This document shows positions 36,444 through 46,415 of a stretch of DNA of 64,000 bases, piece after piece; position 1 is the stretch's first letter, and each line of letters starts with the position of its first letter. Location: the NCBI RefSeq assembly GCF_030062155.1, contig NZ_CP118268.1:62001-126000 (forward strand). The letters are read 5' to 3'. The position numbers were made by a program, and so were the translations under genes. Origin of the DNA: Pantoea sp. Lij88. GTDB taxonomy: Bacteria > Pseudomonadota > Gammaproteobacteria > Enterobacterales > Enterobacteriaceae. The notes under the pieces were generated by a model. That model had not been told where the DNA came from and did not search any database. It saw only the letters and a list, made by a program, of their open reading frames with translations.

Positions 36444-38027
36444 ATGCTCCATCAAAAAATGCGCCTTCGTTCGCTGCTGACTTTACTCTCCATCGGGGGC
36501 GTCATTCTGACCTCCGGTCTTCTGCTGAGCGCGCTGCTGTTGTTTCAGAAGGCCAATATCGAAGACAGCCTGCTTGAGGGGAACATTGCCTATGCCCGGA
36601 AGCTGGCTGACACCACCGACCGTTACCTGGCGACTGCGCAACGTGAACTGGCCTGGAGTGCCTCGCAGATCCGGGATCTGAGCAATACTCAACGGCTCGA
36701 AGGAGAGGCCGAACGTCTGCGAATGCAGTCGGGCTTTTTCAACTCGGTGGTGGTGGTGAATCATGATGCCATCATTGCGGCAATCTCACCTGATAGCCTG
36801 AACCTGATTGGCGTGAAGCTGCACTCAGCTGCCAGCCTGCAGGCGATTGCGACCCAGAAGCCCTTTATCTCCGCGCCCTTTACCTCTGCCGCCGGTAACT
36901 ATGTGGTGTTTTTATCTCAGCCGCTGTTCAGCGAACAGGGCCATTACCTGGGCTACATTGGGGGCACCATCTACCTCAAAAAACAGAGCATGCTAAGTGA
37001 GATCCTGAGCCAGCATTTTTACACTAAAGGCTCGACGGTCAGCGTGGTCAGCAATGAAGGGCTGATAATATTCAGTCACGACCCGGCGCTGGTCGGCACA
37101 AAGATGCTGCTGAGCCTGGCACTTCAGAAGCGGCTAGCCACCACGGAAAGCGGGCACTTCACGCTGGAGAATGACGGACAAAATTACCTCACCGGTTATG
37201 GCACGCTGCACAAGACCGGCTGGAACGTGTTTATTACCGGCACCTCTGAAACGGTCAGGCATATTCTGATGCGCACGGCGGAAAGCGCCATCTGGTTCGT
37301 TCTGGGCATTATCATCGTGACAGCGGGCGTGATTGCTTTTATGGCGGGGCGAATCGCCTCTCCACTGGAAAAGCTGGCGGACAGGGTGCGCGATGGCGGC
37401 AGCGAAGCGCAGGCAGAATCGCTCGCCACGGTTAAAACCTGGTATTACGAGGCTGACAGGCTCAAAGAAGCGGTGCAGGAGCATCGCCATGCGGTAGCAG
37501 GCCATATGGCTGCGCTGAACGATGAGGCGATGACCGATCCGCTGACCGGGCTTTGCAACCGACGCGGATTTTCGGCGCTGGCGACGCAGTCAGACAGCGA
37601 CCAGGCACAGTGCGTCATCGCCATTGATATTGACCATTTCAAGAAGATAAACGACTGGTACGGGCATGACGCGGGTGACGCGGTGCTGGTGAGTCTGGCG
37701 GCGTTACTGCGCCAGCTCTGCCGCACCGGCGATATTGTCAGCCGGTTTGGAGGCGAGGAGTTTATTCTGCTGCTGCCGCACACCTCGCTGGTGGATGCCG
37801 CCCACACTGCGGAACGCATTCGTGAGACCGTCAGCACAACCACCTTCCCGTTTGCGGGTACGATGACGATATCCGCCGGGGTGGCTTCACGGGGTGAACA
37901 GGCTGGCGATCGCGAGGCTCTGCTTCGGCGTGCCGATGAGGCGCTCTACGAGGCAAAAGCGGCCGGACGTAATACGGTGATGATTGCCGGGCCAGACGGC
38001 TTCAGCGCATTTGAGCCGGACAGGTAA
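36444..38027 (+). CDS. membrane CACHE-GGDEF diguanylate cyclase
   Basis: 527 residues. TM1 ~14-34, a ~235-residue periplasmic double-CACHE-like sensor (FFNSVVVVNHDAIIAAISPD; FISAPFTSAAGNYVVFLSQP), TM2 ~280-302, a short HAMP-like linker, then GGDEF ~355-515. The active site is RFGGEEF, and the inhibitory RxxD site (RTGD) lies exactly five residues before it, so the enzyme should be active and feedback-inhibited. It makes cyclic-di-GMP in response to an extracellular ligand. Convergent with the GAF-EAL gene. Confidence 0.93.
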   Translation: MLHQKMRLRSLLTLLSIGGVILTSGLLLSALLLFQKANIEDSLLEGNIAYARKLADTTDRYLATAQRELAWSASQIRDLSNTQRLEGEAERLRMQSGFFNSVVVVNHDAIIAAISPDSLNLIGVKLHSAASLQAIATQKPFISAPFTSAAGNYVVFLSQPLFSEQGHYLGYIGGTIYLKKQSMLSEILSQHFYTKGSTVSVVSNEGLIIFSHDPALVGTKMLLSLALQKRLATTESGHFTLENDGQNYLTGYGTLHKTGWNVFITGTSETVRHILMRTAESAIWFVLGIIIVTAGVIAFMAGRIASPLEKLADRVRDGGSEAQAESLATVKTWYYEADRLKEAVQEHRHAVAGHMAALNDEAMTDPLTGLCNRRGFSALATQSDSDQAQCVIAIDIDHFKKINDWYGHDAGDAVLVSLAALLRQLCRTGDIVSRFGGEEFILLLPHTSLVDAAHTAERIRETVSTTTFPFAGTMTISAGVASRGEQAGDREALLRRADEALYEAKAAGRNTVMIAGPDGFSAFEPDR

Positions 38028-38050
38028 GATTTCAGGCTGGTGTGGGCTGT

Positions 38051-39832
38051 TCAGTACTTACTGCGTAATCGCCAGCCCAGCCACTCATCCAGCGCCGTTT
38101 CCGCCAGCGGCCTGGAGTAGAAAAAGCCCTGCGCCTGATCGCAGCCGAATTCGGTCAGTACTTTCACCGTTTCCTCATTCTCCACGCCTTCAGCCAGCAC
38201 CATATAATCGAGATCTTTGAGCATCGCAATAATACTGCGGGCGATGACGCGCGACGCGGTATCAGACGAAATCTCGCTGATCAGTGACCGGTCCAGCTTG
38301 ATGACATCCAGCGGCATGCGCCGCAGATAGCTGATATTGCTGTAGCCGGTGCCAAAGTCATCGAGTGAAATACCGAATCCACGCAGTTTCAGCATCTCAA
38401 GCCCCTGCATCGCGGTCGGGCTTTCCAGAATCCGTTCCGTCTCCAGACATTCCACGCCCAGTAGCGAAACCGGCAGCTTCGCCCTGATCATCCGCTCTTC
38501 CAGTTCGTCGGCAAAACCGTCGCGGGAAAAATCGCTGCTGCTGACGTTAATGGTAATCGGCAGCTGAATATAGCTGTTGCGAAGCCGGGAGAGCCGCGCG
38601 ATGGCGTGCTCTGTGACCCAGGTTGTCAGCTCGCTGAGCAGTTCAGTTTGACCTGCGAAAGGTAAAAACTGTGCCGGTGACAGCTCACCGCGCACCGGGT
38701 GCTGCCAGCGGATCAGCGCCTCCAGTCCAATCGGCTTGCCGCTGTGCAGGCAGATTTTAGGCTGATAGGCGAGCCACAATCCCTTGTCCTGGCGGAGTGC
38801 CGTGGCCAGGTCATGCATCAGGGTGAAGTCCTGCGTATGGCGGCTATCGGTGGCCTCACTGAAGGGCATTGAGGCTACGTCACGGGTAATGGCCTCATGC
38901 AGCGCGCTGACTGCACGCCGCAGGATCTCCTGAGCGGGCATCTCCCCGGTGTTGAAGCTCGCTTCACCGGTATGCGTCGTCAGGGCGACCGACAGCCCAT
39001 CGCCGATATCCGCGCTGATTCCCGCCAGCTTCGTTGCTACCCAGTTGGCTGTGAGTCTGCTCTCCTGACGTGTCAGCAGGGCAAAGCGCCCGGTTGCCAC
39101 GGTATAGAGCATCTCCCCCGGCGCAGGACGCAGGCGCAGCGGCAGTAATGTCGCGACATCTTTCAGCAGGCTTTCAACCGGCCCCATGCCCATTGAGCGC
39201 GCAAGCTCATAAGCGCGCGGCATATCGATACAGTCAATCAGCACCAGGCGCCGTGGCGTGGTGTCACCGGAGGCGGCAAGAAACTGCAGGTCGCGAATCA
39301 GACGCTGACGATTTGGCAGGCCGGTTACCGGGTCGGCAAAACCGGCCGAGTACCAGGCCTCAAGAAATGACATCACCAGGGCCGCCAGCATTTTGAGCAT
39401 CGCCACCTGATCGCCACCAAAGCGATGAGGCGCGGTGTCGGTCACGCACAGCGTTCCCAGTATCAGACCGGTGCTGCTTTTCAGCGGCACACCAGCATAG
39501 AAGCGGATAAACGGCGCGCCGGTAATCAGCGGATGGGCAGCAAAGCGGATATCCAGCAGCGTGTCGGGCACGACTACGGCGCTGTCCGTGTCAACGACGT
39601 GCCGGCAGAGCGAGTCCTGTCGGGAGGACTGAGTAAGCGTGAAATTATGCGCAGCCTTAACATGCTGCATCTCATCATCCAGTACGGAGATAAAGCTGCC
39701 GGGAATACCCAGAGCCTGGCTGGCGAGCCGGACGAACTGGCGCAACACCTCATCGCGACTTTCGTCGTTATTGCGCAGCGCGTGCAGGGTTCGCGTACGG
39801 CTATCATCGCCGTCGCTAAGGCTCATAAGCAT
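38051..39832 (-). CDS. GAF - degenerate GGDEF - EAL phosphodiesterase (paralogue)
   Basis: 593 residues behind GGAGGAATCC. Same domain order as the protein at 13275-15059, and highly similar along its length (e.g. ESRDEVLRQFVRLASQALGIPGSF). The GGDEF-like loop reads ATGRFA and is inactive. The EAL motifs (GLEALIRW, TINVS, LETE, LDDFGTG, VIKLDR, LAEGVE, QGFFY) are complete. Upstream it shares a 25-base hairpin with its paralogue. It opposes the cyclase gene next to it. Confidence 0.92.
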   Translation of the reverse strand: MLMSLSDGDDSRTRTLHALRNNDESRDEVLRQFVRLASQALGIPGSFISVLDDEMQHVKAAHNFTLTQSSRQDSLCRHVVDTDSAVVVPDTLLDIRFAAHPLITGAPFIRFYAGVPLKSSTGLILGTLCVTDTAPHRFGGDQVAMLKMLAALVMSFLEAWYSAGFADPVTGLPNRQRLIRDLQFLAASGDTTPRRLVLIDCIDMPRAYELARSMGMGPVESLLKDVATLLPLRLRPAPGEMLYTVATGRFALLTRQESRLTANWVATKLAGISADIGDGLSVALTTHTGEASFNTGEMPAQEILRRAVSALHEAITRDVASMPFSEATDSRHTQDFTLMHDLATALRQDKGLWLAYQPKICLHSGKPIGLEALIRWQHPVRGELSPAQFLPFAGQTELLSELTTWVTEHAIARLSRLRNSYIQLPITINVSSSDFSRDGFADELEERMIRAKLPVSLLGVECLETERILESPTAMQGLEMLKLRGFGISLDDFGTGYSNISYLRRMPLDVIKLDRSLISEISSDTASRVIARSIIAMLKDLDYMVLAEGVENEETVKVLTEFGCDQAQGFFYSRPLAETALDEWLGWRLRSKY

Positions 39833-39840
39833 GGATTCCT

Positions 39841-39865
39841 CCGCACCGGCTGGTTACGGAGCGAA
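39841..39865 (-). promoter_or_regulatory. conserved leader hairpin, copy 2
   Basis: 23 of 25 bases identical to 13237-13261, directly before the Shine-Dalgarno of the GAF-EAL paralogue. The two differences fall in or next to the loop, leaving the stem intact. Confidence 0.55.
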
Positions 39866-40183
39866 ATTAAACAGAAATGTTAAAGGATATGGCGTCATCA
39901 CTACAGGCTATTTCTGAAAAAAGATATAGCCATGACGTTTTTATTTTTTATTGCGCCGCACGTCGCCGCTGGTCAGAATAGCAAATTATTTTTCTTTAAC
40001 GAAATATTTTCGTAATGACGATTCTATTATTTTGTCGTTAAAAACTATTAATTTCTTAAATATCCTGCCAGTATATAAAGCATAAACATAGTGTGCGATA
40101 TAATAACGCATTAAAGTAGATGACATAACTTATTTTTGCTTTCTTTTTTTAACTACACCAATGACAACATCGGGGAAAACCTC
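39866..40183. other. AT-rich intergenic region upstream of MCP
   Basis: Non-coding. Includes a degenerate sigma-28-like element at 40076-40103 for the rightward MCP and the unknown promoter of the leftward GAF-EAL gene. Confidence 0.45.
40076..40103 (+). promoter_or_regulatory. degenerate sigma-28-like promoter of third MCP
   Basis: TAAA-N15-GCGATATAA; compared with GCCGATAA one C is missing. It lies ~80 bp before the MCP start. The match is partial, so moderate-low confidence. Confidence 0.4.
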
Positions 40184-41566
40184 ATGAATTCACTCAGGCA
40201 TTTCACTATCCGCCGCGTTGTGCTGTGGATGATGATCATCTCACTGGGCGTCGTTGCGCTGGCTGGCGGCTACAGCAGCCAGATCGTGCGCGACATCTTT
40301 CGTCAAACCGATCGCTCAGAGGCGCTTACGCAGCAGCTGAGCTTTCTGGCGCGCAGCGCTATCGTCATGCAGAGCGGGTCGCCAGCAGATATTAAGGCTC
40401 TCGTCGCTGTAACCCCTGCCGATGCTGACTGGGACAGCTTCCGTGCCGCACTCACCACCACGCCAGCAGAGTACACAGCTGTGGCCCGCGCGCAGCTGGA
40501 TAAGCTGAACCAGCAGCTGGCTGAGAATCAGGCACCCCTGAAAGCTGATCGGCATCGGCTGGAAAACGTATTGCTGGCAGCACTGATTGCGGCCGTGGCG
40601 TTGCTGCTGTTCTGCGACCGCTATCTGGTTGTCCACCTGGTGCGTCCGGTAGGTAAAATTCGCGGTCATCTAAAAATTATTGCTGATGGCGATCTGACGC
40701 GTGAGCCGGAAGACCTGGGGCGCAACTGTGTCGGGCAACTGGTGCCGCTGGTTAAAGAGATGCAGCACAGTCTCCTGCAGACAGTCAGCGCTATCCGCGA
40801 TAACGCCGCCATTTTGCATCGTGAAGCGGGTGATATCGCCACGGGTAACGCCGATCTTTCCGACCGGACATCGACACAGGCCGCTGCGCTGGAGCAGACC
40901 GCAGCCAGCATGGAGGAGATCACCGTCACCGTGCGCCACAATGCACAGAATGCCCGTGAAGCGCGTGAACTGGCCGCCACCACCACAAATACCACGCATC
41001 AGGGCGTTGAACTGGTGCAGACAGTGGCAGCAGCCATCACCAGCATCGCGCAGGGATCGGAAAAAATCCGGCAGTTTACCGCCACCATTAATGGCATCGC
41101 GTTTCAGACCAATATTCTGGCGCTGAACGCCGCCGTAGAGGCCGCCCGTGCGGGCGAGCAGGGCCGCGGCTTCGCGGTGGTCGCCAGTGAGGTTCGTTCA
41201 CTGGCGCAGCGTAGTGCAGCTGCCTCTAAAGAGATTGAAGAGCTGATTGCCGATACCGTGAGCCGCGTCGATGATGGCCGACGGGCTGCGGAAAGTGCAG
41301 GAACCACCATGGCAGCCGTGCTGCGCGGTGTTGATGGCGTCAATGAACTGATTGGGCAGATTGCGCTGGCTTCAGATGAGCAGAGCAAAGGTATCGCCCA
41401 GGTCACCGTCGCCGTGGCTGAACTTGACCGCGTGACGCAACAGAATGCGACGCTGGTTCAGCATGTGTCAGCGACGGCGAGCAGTCTCAGCGGCCAGACC
41501 GAAACGCTTGGCAGCGTGATCACCCGCTTTACCCTGCCGAATCATGCTGTTGCTGGGATGAATTAA
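40184..41566 (+). CDS. methyl-accepting chemotaxis protein, short periplasmic domain
   Basis: 460 residues from ATG 40184 behind GGGGAAAACCTC; the frame opens 16 codons earlier without support. TM1 ~12-32, a periplasmic part of only ~95 residues, TM2 ~127-145, HAMP, and a signalling domain with [20 protein letters not shown]. No NWETF-like tail (ends NHAVAGMN). The small sensor is about half the usual four-helix-bundle length, so it may be truncated or act through a partner protein. Confidence 0.93.
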   Translation: MNSLRHFTIRRVVLWMMIISLGVVALAGGYSSQIVRDIFRQTDRSEALTQQLSFLARSAIVMQSGSPADIKALVAVTPADADWDSFRAALTTTPAEYTAVARAQLDKLNQQLAENQAPLKADRHRLENVLLAALIAAVALLLFCDRYLVVHLVRPVGKIRGHLKIIADGDLTREPEDLGRNCVGQLVPLVKEMQHSLLQTVSAIRDNAAILHREAGDIATGNADLSDRTSTQAAALEQTAASMEEITVTVRHNAQNAREARELAATTTNTTHQGVELVQTVAAAITSIAQGSEKIRQFTATINGIAFQTNILALNAAVEAARAGEQGRGFAVVASEVRSLAQRSAAASKEIEELIADTVSRVDDGRRAAESAGTTMAAVLRGVDGVNELIGQIALASDEQSKGIAQVTVAVAELDRVTQQNATLVQHVSATASSLSGQTETLGSVITRFTLPNHAVAGMN

Positions 41567-41983
41567 CGCGTTATGCCGACGAATAAAGTCGGCCGGGAAA
41601 ATTCCGGTCAGGTATAACCTGGCCGGATATTTTTTATCTGTAAATAATCGCTGTCCGGCCCGGAATAAAAATTCATTATTATTCTTTATTTAAAGATTAA
41701 ATGAATGTGTCACTGTTTTTGAGACTGTGATTGATGGTGATCATCATCTGGTCATTATCATCATTTAAGAATGGCGATGATTATTTTCAGTAGTGCAATA
41801 ATTAACCGGTCAGTTAATTAAATATAATTACAGTTAATTTCTAAGGTTTTACTGATGCCTTACGCTTTCCTGACGGTTTCGGAATGCTGGCCTGTTAAAA
41901 CTTAACTCAAATTTATGTTTTGGCCGCAGGCGTATTCATTCACCCGGCCTTCACACCGGGGCACCGTATGCGGAGCGTTTCAT
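41567..41983. other. intergenic region upstream of HTH paralogue
   Basis: After the terminator the sequence is very AT-rich, with repeated TTAATT motifs (~41805-41845) that may be operator or promoter elements for the HTH gene. No frame. Confidence 0.4.
41603..41635 (+). terminator. Rho-independent terminator of third MCP
   Basis: An 11-base stem (TCCGGTCAGGT with ACCTGGCCGGA, one G-T pair) around a 3-base loop, then TATTTTTT. Confidence 0.9.
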
Positions 41984-42223
41984 ATGACAAATCAGATTTT
42001 ACAGCGGCCTGTGGCCGTACAGCACAACGTGCGTGAACTGCGCGTTGCTGCCGGTCTCTCTCAGGAGATTGCAGCAGAACGTTTTGACCTGAGCCAGCGC
42101 GTCTGGCAGACCAAAGAGGCATCGAAAAATCCCGCGCTGCTCAGCCAGGGCGAGTATGAACTGCTGCTGCTGCTGGCCGGAGAGCATCCCAATTTTGAAC
42201 TGGTGCCGAAGCTGAAAAAGTAA
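41984..42223 (+). CDS. small HTH-type DNA-binding protein (paralogue)
   Basis: 79 residues from ATG 41984 behind GGAGCGTTTCAT. Clearly paralogous to the protein at 11921-12160: same length and near-identical HTH (VRELRVAAGLSQEIAAERFD, then RVWQTKEA) and Leu-rich tail (GEYELLLLLAGEHPNFEL). The family may belong to the XRE/Cro-like group. Each copy lies near a cyclic-di-GMP gene, but no direct link is shown. Confidence 0.75.
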   Translation: MTNQILQRPVAVQHNVRELRVAAGLSQEIAAERFDLSQRVWQTKEASKNPALLSQGEYELLLLLAGEHPNFELVPKLKK

Positions 42224-42581
42224 GGCTGGCAGCCGCTATTTTCCTGAAGTTAAGTCATGCCAGGCCGATATACAGAGACAAGCGAAGCGCATTGATGGCT
42301 CGTCTGATAAGCCCTGGCCAGATGATTCTGGCGTGGTCCGCCCTAAGCCGCTGATCCGCCGCAACCTCTCTGCCAGGCCAATTTTATTAACTGGCGCTTC
42401 ATTGTCTGCGGTGCCAGCTTCATCGGGCTCAGCGCGGCAACCCGTTGCTGCAGAGTTCACTGACGGGCCTTTCTTCCGGCAGCGGGTCGGCAGCAAATTC
42501 TGCATGTCCTGTCTGATTGAACGTGTCCTCTTTACGCTGTGTCATGCCGGCCACAGCAGATTATATCTGAGGGGAGTTACG

Positions 42582-44777
42582 CTGAAACGTCCAGTTTATC
42601 ATGATGCCGAGGCGGCTCGTCTCGACGCACTCAGGCAGTATAACCTGATGGATTCACCGCCAACTGATGCGCTGGATCGTCTCACCACGCTTGCTGCGCG
42701 ACTGTTTAAAGTGCCGGTTGCTTTTGTGTCACTTATCGACGAGAAGCGGCAGTTCTTTGCCTCCCGCTACGGTCTGAATATCTCAGGTACTTCGCGCAAC
42801 GTCGCCTTCTGCCACCATACGCTGGCGAAGGGCGATATCCTCTGCGTGCCTGATACCCTGAAAGATCCGCGTTTTCGTGACAGTCCGCTGGTTCATGGTT
42901 ACCCCTTTATCCGCTTTTACGCGGGGATTCCGCTTTCAACGCCGGATGGCCATCATATTGGCACGGTCTGCCTGACTGACAGCCACCCGCGTGAGCCGCT
43001 GACGGCAGAGGATCGAAAGCATCTGACCGACATTGCCGCGCTGGTGATGGATCGCATGGAGATGCACCGTCTGGAGTTACTGCGCTACACCAGCCAGCAG
43101 CGGCTTGAGGCGATCTCATCTACTTCACCTGACGCTATTGTCTGCACCGACCTGCGGCGCGGCATCACCTTCTGGAATCCGGCCGCCACGGCGCTGTTCG
43201 GCTACACAGCAGAGGAGATGAGAGGTCAGTACGTCAGCGAGCTGATTCCGGCGCGCTGCCAGACTGACTACCGCATTGAACTGGCCCGGATTACCTCTGA
43301 CGAGGCGGCGATCTCACATCCCCGCTCACTGCAGATATGGGGAGTGACGCGTGACGGTCGTGAGTTCCCGGCAGAAGTCTCTTTTTCAGGCTGGCGCGAA
43401 GAGGGTGAGCGGCTGGTGGGCATGATCATCCGTGATGTCACGGCCCGCTATGAAAGTGAGGCGCGTCTCTCTGAGCTGGCCTCAATGGATATGCTGACCC
43501 GCCTTGCCAGCCGTAGCGCCTTTATGGAGCAGGTCGGACAGCTGACCACGGCGGGCGTGCCCTATACCTTACTGATGACCGATCTCGATGGTTTCAAAGA
43601 GGTGAACGATACGCTGGGCCATGCCGCCGGGGATGCGCTGCTGTGTCACGTGGCTGAACAGATTCGCGCAGTGTGCGCCGGTGCTGTGACGGCCGCGCGG
43701 CTGGGCGGTGATGAGTTTGTGATTCTGTTAGCAGGCGGCAGCGCAGAAGCGGTAATCACAGCAGAAAAACTGATTGCGGCCGTTCAGACGCCGTTTCGTT
43801 ATCACGACTCGCCAGTGGTGGTCGGCGCCAGTACCGGCATCGCCTCTTACCCGGAACATGGGCGCGATCCCTCTGCGGTGATGTCGGCCGCTGACCTGGC
43901 GCTTTATCGTGCCAAAGCGTCAGGCAAAGGCCGCAGTATCCTGTTTATGCCCGCGTTTCGTGAAGCGGAACAGCAGCGCCGCCGCTTTGAGCGAGAACTT
44001 GAAACGGCGGTGCGCCAGCAGCAGTTCACACTTTACTATCAGCCCCGCTTCGACGTTGAGAGCGGAAAGCTCACTGGATGCGAGACGCTGGTGCGCTGGC
44101 AGCATCCGACACGCGGTCTGCTGTTACCCGCCGAATTTATCGGCATGCTGGTTAAGAGCCCACTTTCTGTGACGCTGGGGGAGTGGATCATTCGCAGTGC
44201 TCTGGCGCAGGTCCGGCAATGGCAGGTTCGCGCACCTCATCTTCGTGTCAGCATCAATCTGTTTCCGCGCCAGCTTTCAGGTAACAGTCTGGAAGCGGTG
44301 ATACGTGAGAGTGCTGGCGGCGACGCCGGTTTTGTTGAGCTGGAAGTGGATGAGCCACTGCTGGCTGTGCTGGTGCAGGATATGCCGGTTCAGGTTGAAG
44401 CGGTGCGCCGGACCGGAGCCTCGTTCATTATCGATCATTACGGGCGCACGCTCGGGTCCATTAACCTGCTGAGATATAGCTTTGTGGCGGGCTTTAAAAT
44501 TGATAAGTCGCTGACGCACGAGCTAGGTTCCAGTATGCGGGTGCGGATGATGTTCCGGGCCATTACCGCGCTCGGCAAAAGTCTGGGTATCCGGGTGGCC
44601 GCTGAAGGAGTGGAAGACAAAGAGCAGATCGCGTTTGTCACTACCGCCGGGTGCGACATCATGCAGGGCAACGGCCTGTGCCGGCCAATGACGCCCGCGG
44701 ATTTTGAGGCAATGTTGTGTGGGGAAGAGCAATACCCGTCTGCCGTCGCCAGCGGTCACGATGTCACGCCACACTGA
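42582..44777 (+). CDS. GAF-PAS-GGDEF-EAL cyclic-di-GMP protein
   Basis: About 732 residues if translation begins at CTG 42582, which has GGGGAG five bases upstream and sits exactly where homologous GAF sequence begins; ATG 42504 would add 26 residues but lacks a ribosome-binding site. GAF ~15-165, PAS ~175-295, GGDEF ~305-465 with intact RLGGDEF and no RxxD site, and EAL ~475-725. In the EAL domain EAL reads ETL, the DDFG motif is DHYG and the TE motif is VDE, so hydrolysis is doubtful while cyclase activity is plausible. No membrane segments. Confidence 0.85.
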   Translation: MKRPVYHDAEAARLDALRQYNLMDSPPTDALDRLTTLAARLFKVPVAFVSLIDEKRQFFASRYGLNISGTSRNVAFCHHTLAKGDILCVPDTLKDPRFRDSPLVHGYPFIRFYAGIPLSTPDGHHIGTVCLTDSHPREPLTAEDRKHLTDIAALVMDRMEMHRLELLRYTSQQRLEAISSTSPDAIVCTDLRRGITFWNPAATALFGYTAEEMRGQYVSELIPARCQTDYRIELARITSDEAAISHPRSLQIWGVTRDGREFPAEVSFSGWREEGERLVGMIIRDVTARYESEARLSELASMDMLTRLASRSAFMEQVGQLTTAGVPYTLLMTDLDGFKEVNDTLGHAAGDALLCHVAEQIRAVCAGAVTAARLGGDEFVILLAGGSAEAVITAEKLIAAVQTPFRYHDSPVVVGASTGIASYPEHGRDPSAVMSAADLALYRAKASGKGRSILFMPAFREAEQQRRRFERELETAVRQQQFTLYYQPRFDVESGKLTGCETLVRWQHPTRGLLLPAEFIGMLVKSPLSVTLGEWIIRSALAQVRQWQVRAPHLRVSINLFPRQLSGNSLEAVIRESAGGDAGFVELEVDEPLLAVLVQDMPVQVEAVRRTGASFIIDHYGRTLGSINLLRYSFVAGFKIDKSLTHELGSSMRVRMMFRAITALGKSLGIRVAAEGVEDKEQIAFVTTAGCDIMQGNGLCRPMTPADFEAMLCGEEQYPSAVASGHDVTPH

Positions 44778-44793
44778 TCGATGTGACCGCGGC

Positions 44794-44831
44794 AGGCGAA
44801 GAGCGGGATGATTGAGACCTGCTCTTCGCCT
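44794..44831. terminator. hairpin between convergent genes
   Basis: AGGCGAAGAGC (44794-44804) pairs perfectly with GCTCTTCGCCT (44821-44831); 16-base loop, no T run. Confidence 0.5.
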
Positions 44832-44837
44832 GTCAGG

Positions 44838-45407
44838 TCAGCGTGCAGGCCGATATTCCTGCTTCAGCAGGCCGAAGATCCAGTCATCCTGCCACTGACC
44901 ATCAAGAAAAAAGTTCTGCCGCAACGTTCCTTCCTGAATAAAGCCAGCAGCAAGCAGTGTCCGCCGTGAAGCAGTATTGCCTGCTGTCACTGTGGCGGTC
45001 AGCTTGCGGTAATCCAGCTGCTCAAAGCAGAACGCGATGATGGCCTGCAGCGACTCGCGACCATAACCTTTGCCCTGAGCATGGGCGGCCAGAATAAACC
45101 CAAACTCCGCGATGCCCTCACCGCGATCGATAAATCCGCAGAAACCAGCCGGTAAACCCGATGTTTTTTCCCCGACCACCAGACACAGCCAGTGTTTGCA
45201 GCCTGCGTACCAGGCGGGCAGGCGGACATCAAATGAGTGAGTTCTGATCTCCTCTGCACTGCGTGGATCGCTGATGTACTTCATTACCGATCGGTCCTGA
45301 CTGACCGCCAGATAGAAAGCCCAGTCTTCCTCGCACAGCGGACGATAAGTCAGGCGTGGCGAGGTGACCTGCGGTGGTACTACGTGCGGTAAATCATCAG
45401 TGGACAT
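44838..45407 (-). CDS. GNAT acetyltransferase, RimJ/RimL type
   Basis: 189 residues. N-terminal TSPRLTYRPLCEEDWAFYLAV, acetyl-CoA loop AHAQGKGYGRESLQAII (~118-134) and the closing NTASRRTLLAAGFIQEGTLRQNFFLDGQWQDDWIFGLL typical of ribosomal-protein-N-acetyltransferase-like members. It could acetylate a protein N terminus or a small amine. Monocistronic, divergent from the FMN-binding gene. Confidence 0.88.
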   Translation of the reverse strand: MSTDDLPHVVPPQVTSPRLTYRPLCEEDWAFYLAVSQDRSVMKYISDPRSAEEIRTHSFDVRLPAWYAGCKHWLCLVVGEKTSGLPAGFCGFIDRGEGIAEFGFILAAHAQGKGYGRESLQAIIAFCFEQLDYRKLTATVTAGNTASRRTLLAAGFIQEGTLRQNFFLDGQWQDDWIFGLLKQEYRPAR

Positions 45408-45572
45408 TGTGCAACTCCCTGCGTTTTAAATCGGTAAGGCGATGGCGCAAAAATAGCACAGAGTTTCTGACGGGTGGGATGCGCTTCCGCGACTCTGTGA
45501 GTCATCTTCCCACTTCGTTGCTACGCTTTTAGCCACATGACTGAAAACTGACCCTGATGAGAGTAATTCCCA

Positions 45573-46142
45573 ATGGATCTCAAAACGTTCGAAGCAGAGG
45601 CGTGGGCGGCACTGGATGACGCTGCCGCCGATCCGCAGGCCGGATTCCGTTATCTGACGCTTTGTACTGTGGATGCGGAACTACGCCCGCAGGCGCGGAC
45701 TGTGGTATTGCGCCAGTGTGCTGACGACCACAGGACGCTGACCTTTCATACCGATGTACGCAGTCCGAAGTGGCAGGAGATGGCCGTGAACCCGCAGGTC
45801 ACCGTGCTCGGATATTGCCATCAGCGCCGCCTGCAACTGCGGATGCCGGGACGGGCTGAGTGTTATGCGGCGGGAACGGAGGTCGCACGGGCAGCCTGGC
45901 GTGCGTTACCGCAGCACACGCGGCAGACTTACACCGGCGGACCCCCAGGCGAAGCACGGCTAGCGGCTGATGAGATGCCTGATGCGTCAGCAGCGGAAGC
46001 GGGAGAATCCCGCTTTGGTGTAGTCATCGTGCGGGTCAGCATGCTGGACGCGTATCAGCTTCAGCGAAACGATAATCAGCGCGCCCTGTTTCGCTACGCC
46101 TCCGAAGGTGAGTTGCAGGCAAGCGAGTGGCTCAACCCCTGA
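45573..46142 (+). CDS. pyridoxamine-5'-phosphate-oxidase-like FMN-binding protein
   Basis: 189 residues. Split-barrel flavin fold: FRYLTLCTVDAELRPQARTVVLRQ, then TDVRSPKWQEM and VLGYCHQRRLQLRMPGRAE, matching the FMN-binding half of PNPO-like proteins (general-stress or Alr4036 type). Shorter than PdxH (~218) and without its C-terminal substrate region, so PLP synthesis is unlikely. Confidence 0.82.
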   Translation: MDLKTFEAEAWAALDDAAADPQAGFRYLTLCTVDAELRPQARTVVLRQCADDHRTLTFHTDVRSPKWQEMAVNPQVTVLGYCHQRRLQLRMPGRAECYAAGTEVARAAWRALPQHTRQTYTGGPPGEARLAADEMPDASAAEAGESRFGVVIVRVSMLDAYQLQRNDNQRALFRYASEGELQASEWLNP

Positions 46143-46415
46143 TCACCGATGCACTGATTGACCCTACCTGGCTAATTCCTTTTCGCGCATGCGACAAAAC
46201 AGATTTCACTGTTTACCGCTGCGCTTGCCATTTTTAATCTGCCGTGTCGCTTAGGCGAAATTAGCGCCATTTTATCTTCATATGTCAGCGTTTTTCTGCC
46301 TTTTGCTATCTTTTGTGATTGTTTGTGCCAGGCTTTAACCAACCGAAAAGCAGTGACTTATGCTTAAGGTCAGGAAAAGCACAATTGATCGCTCTGTATC
46401 ACAGGCAGGTTAACT

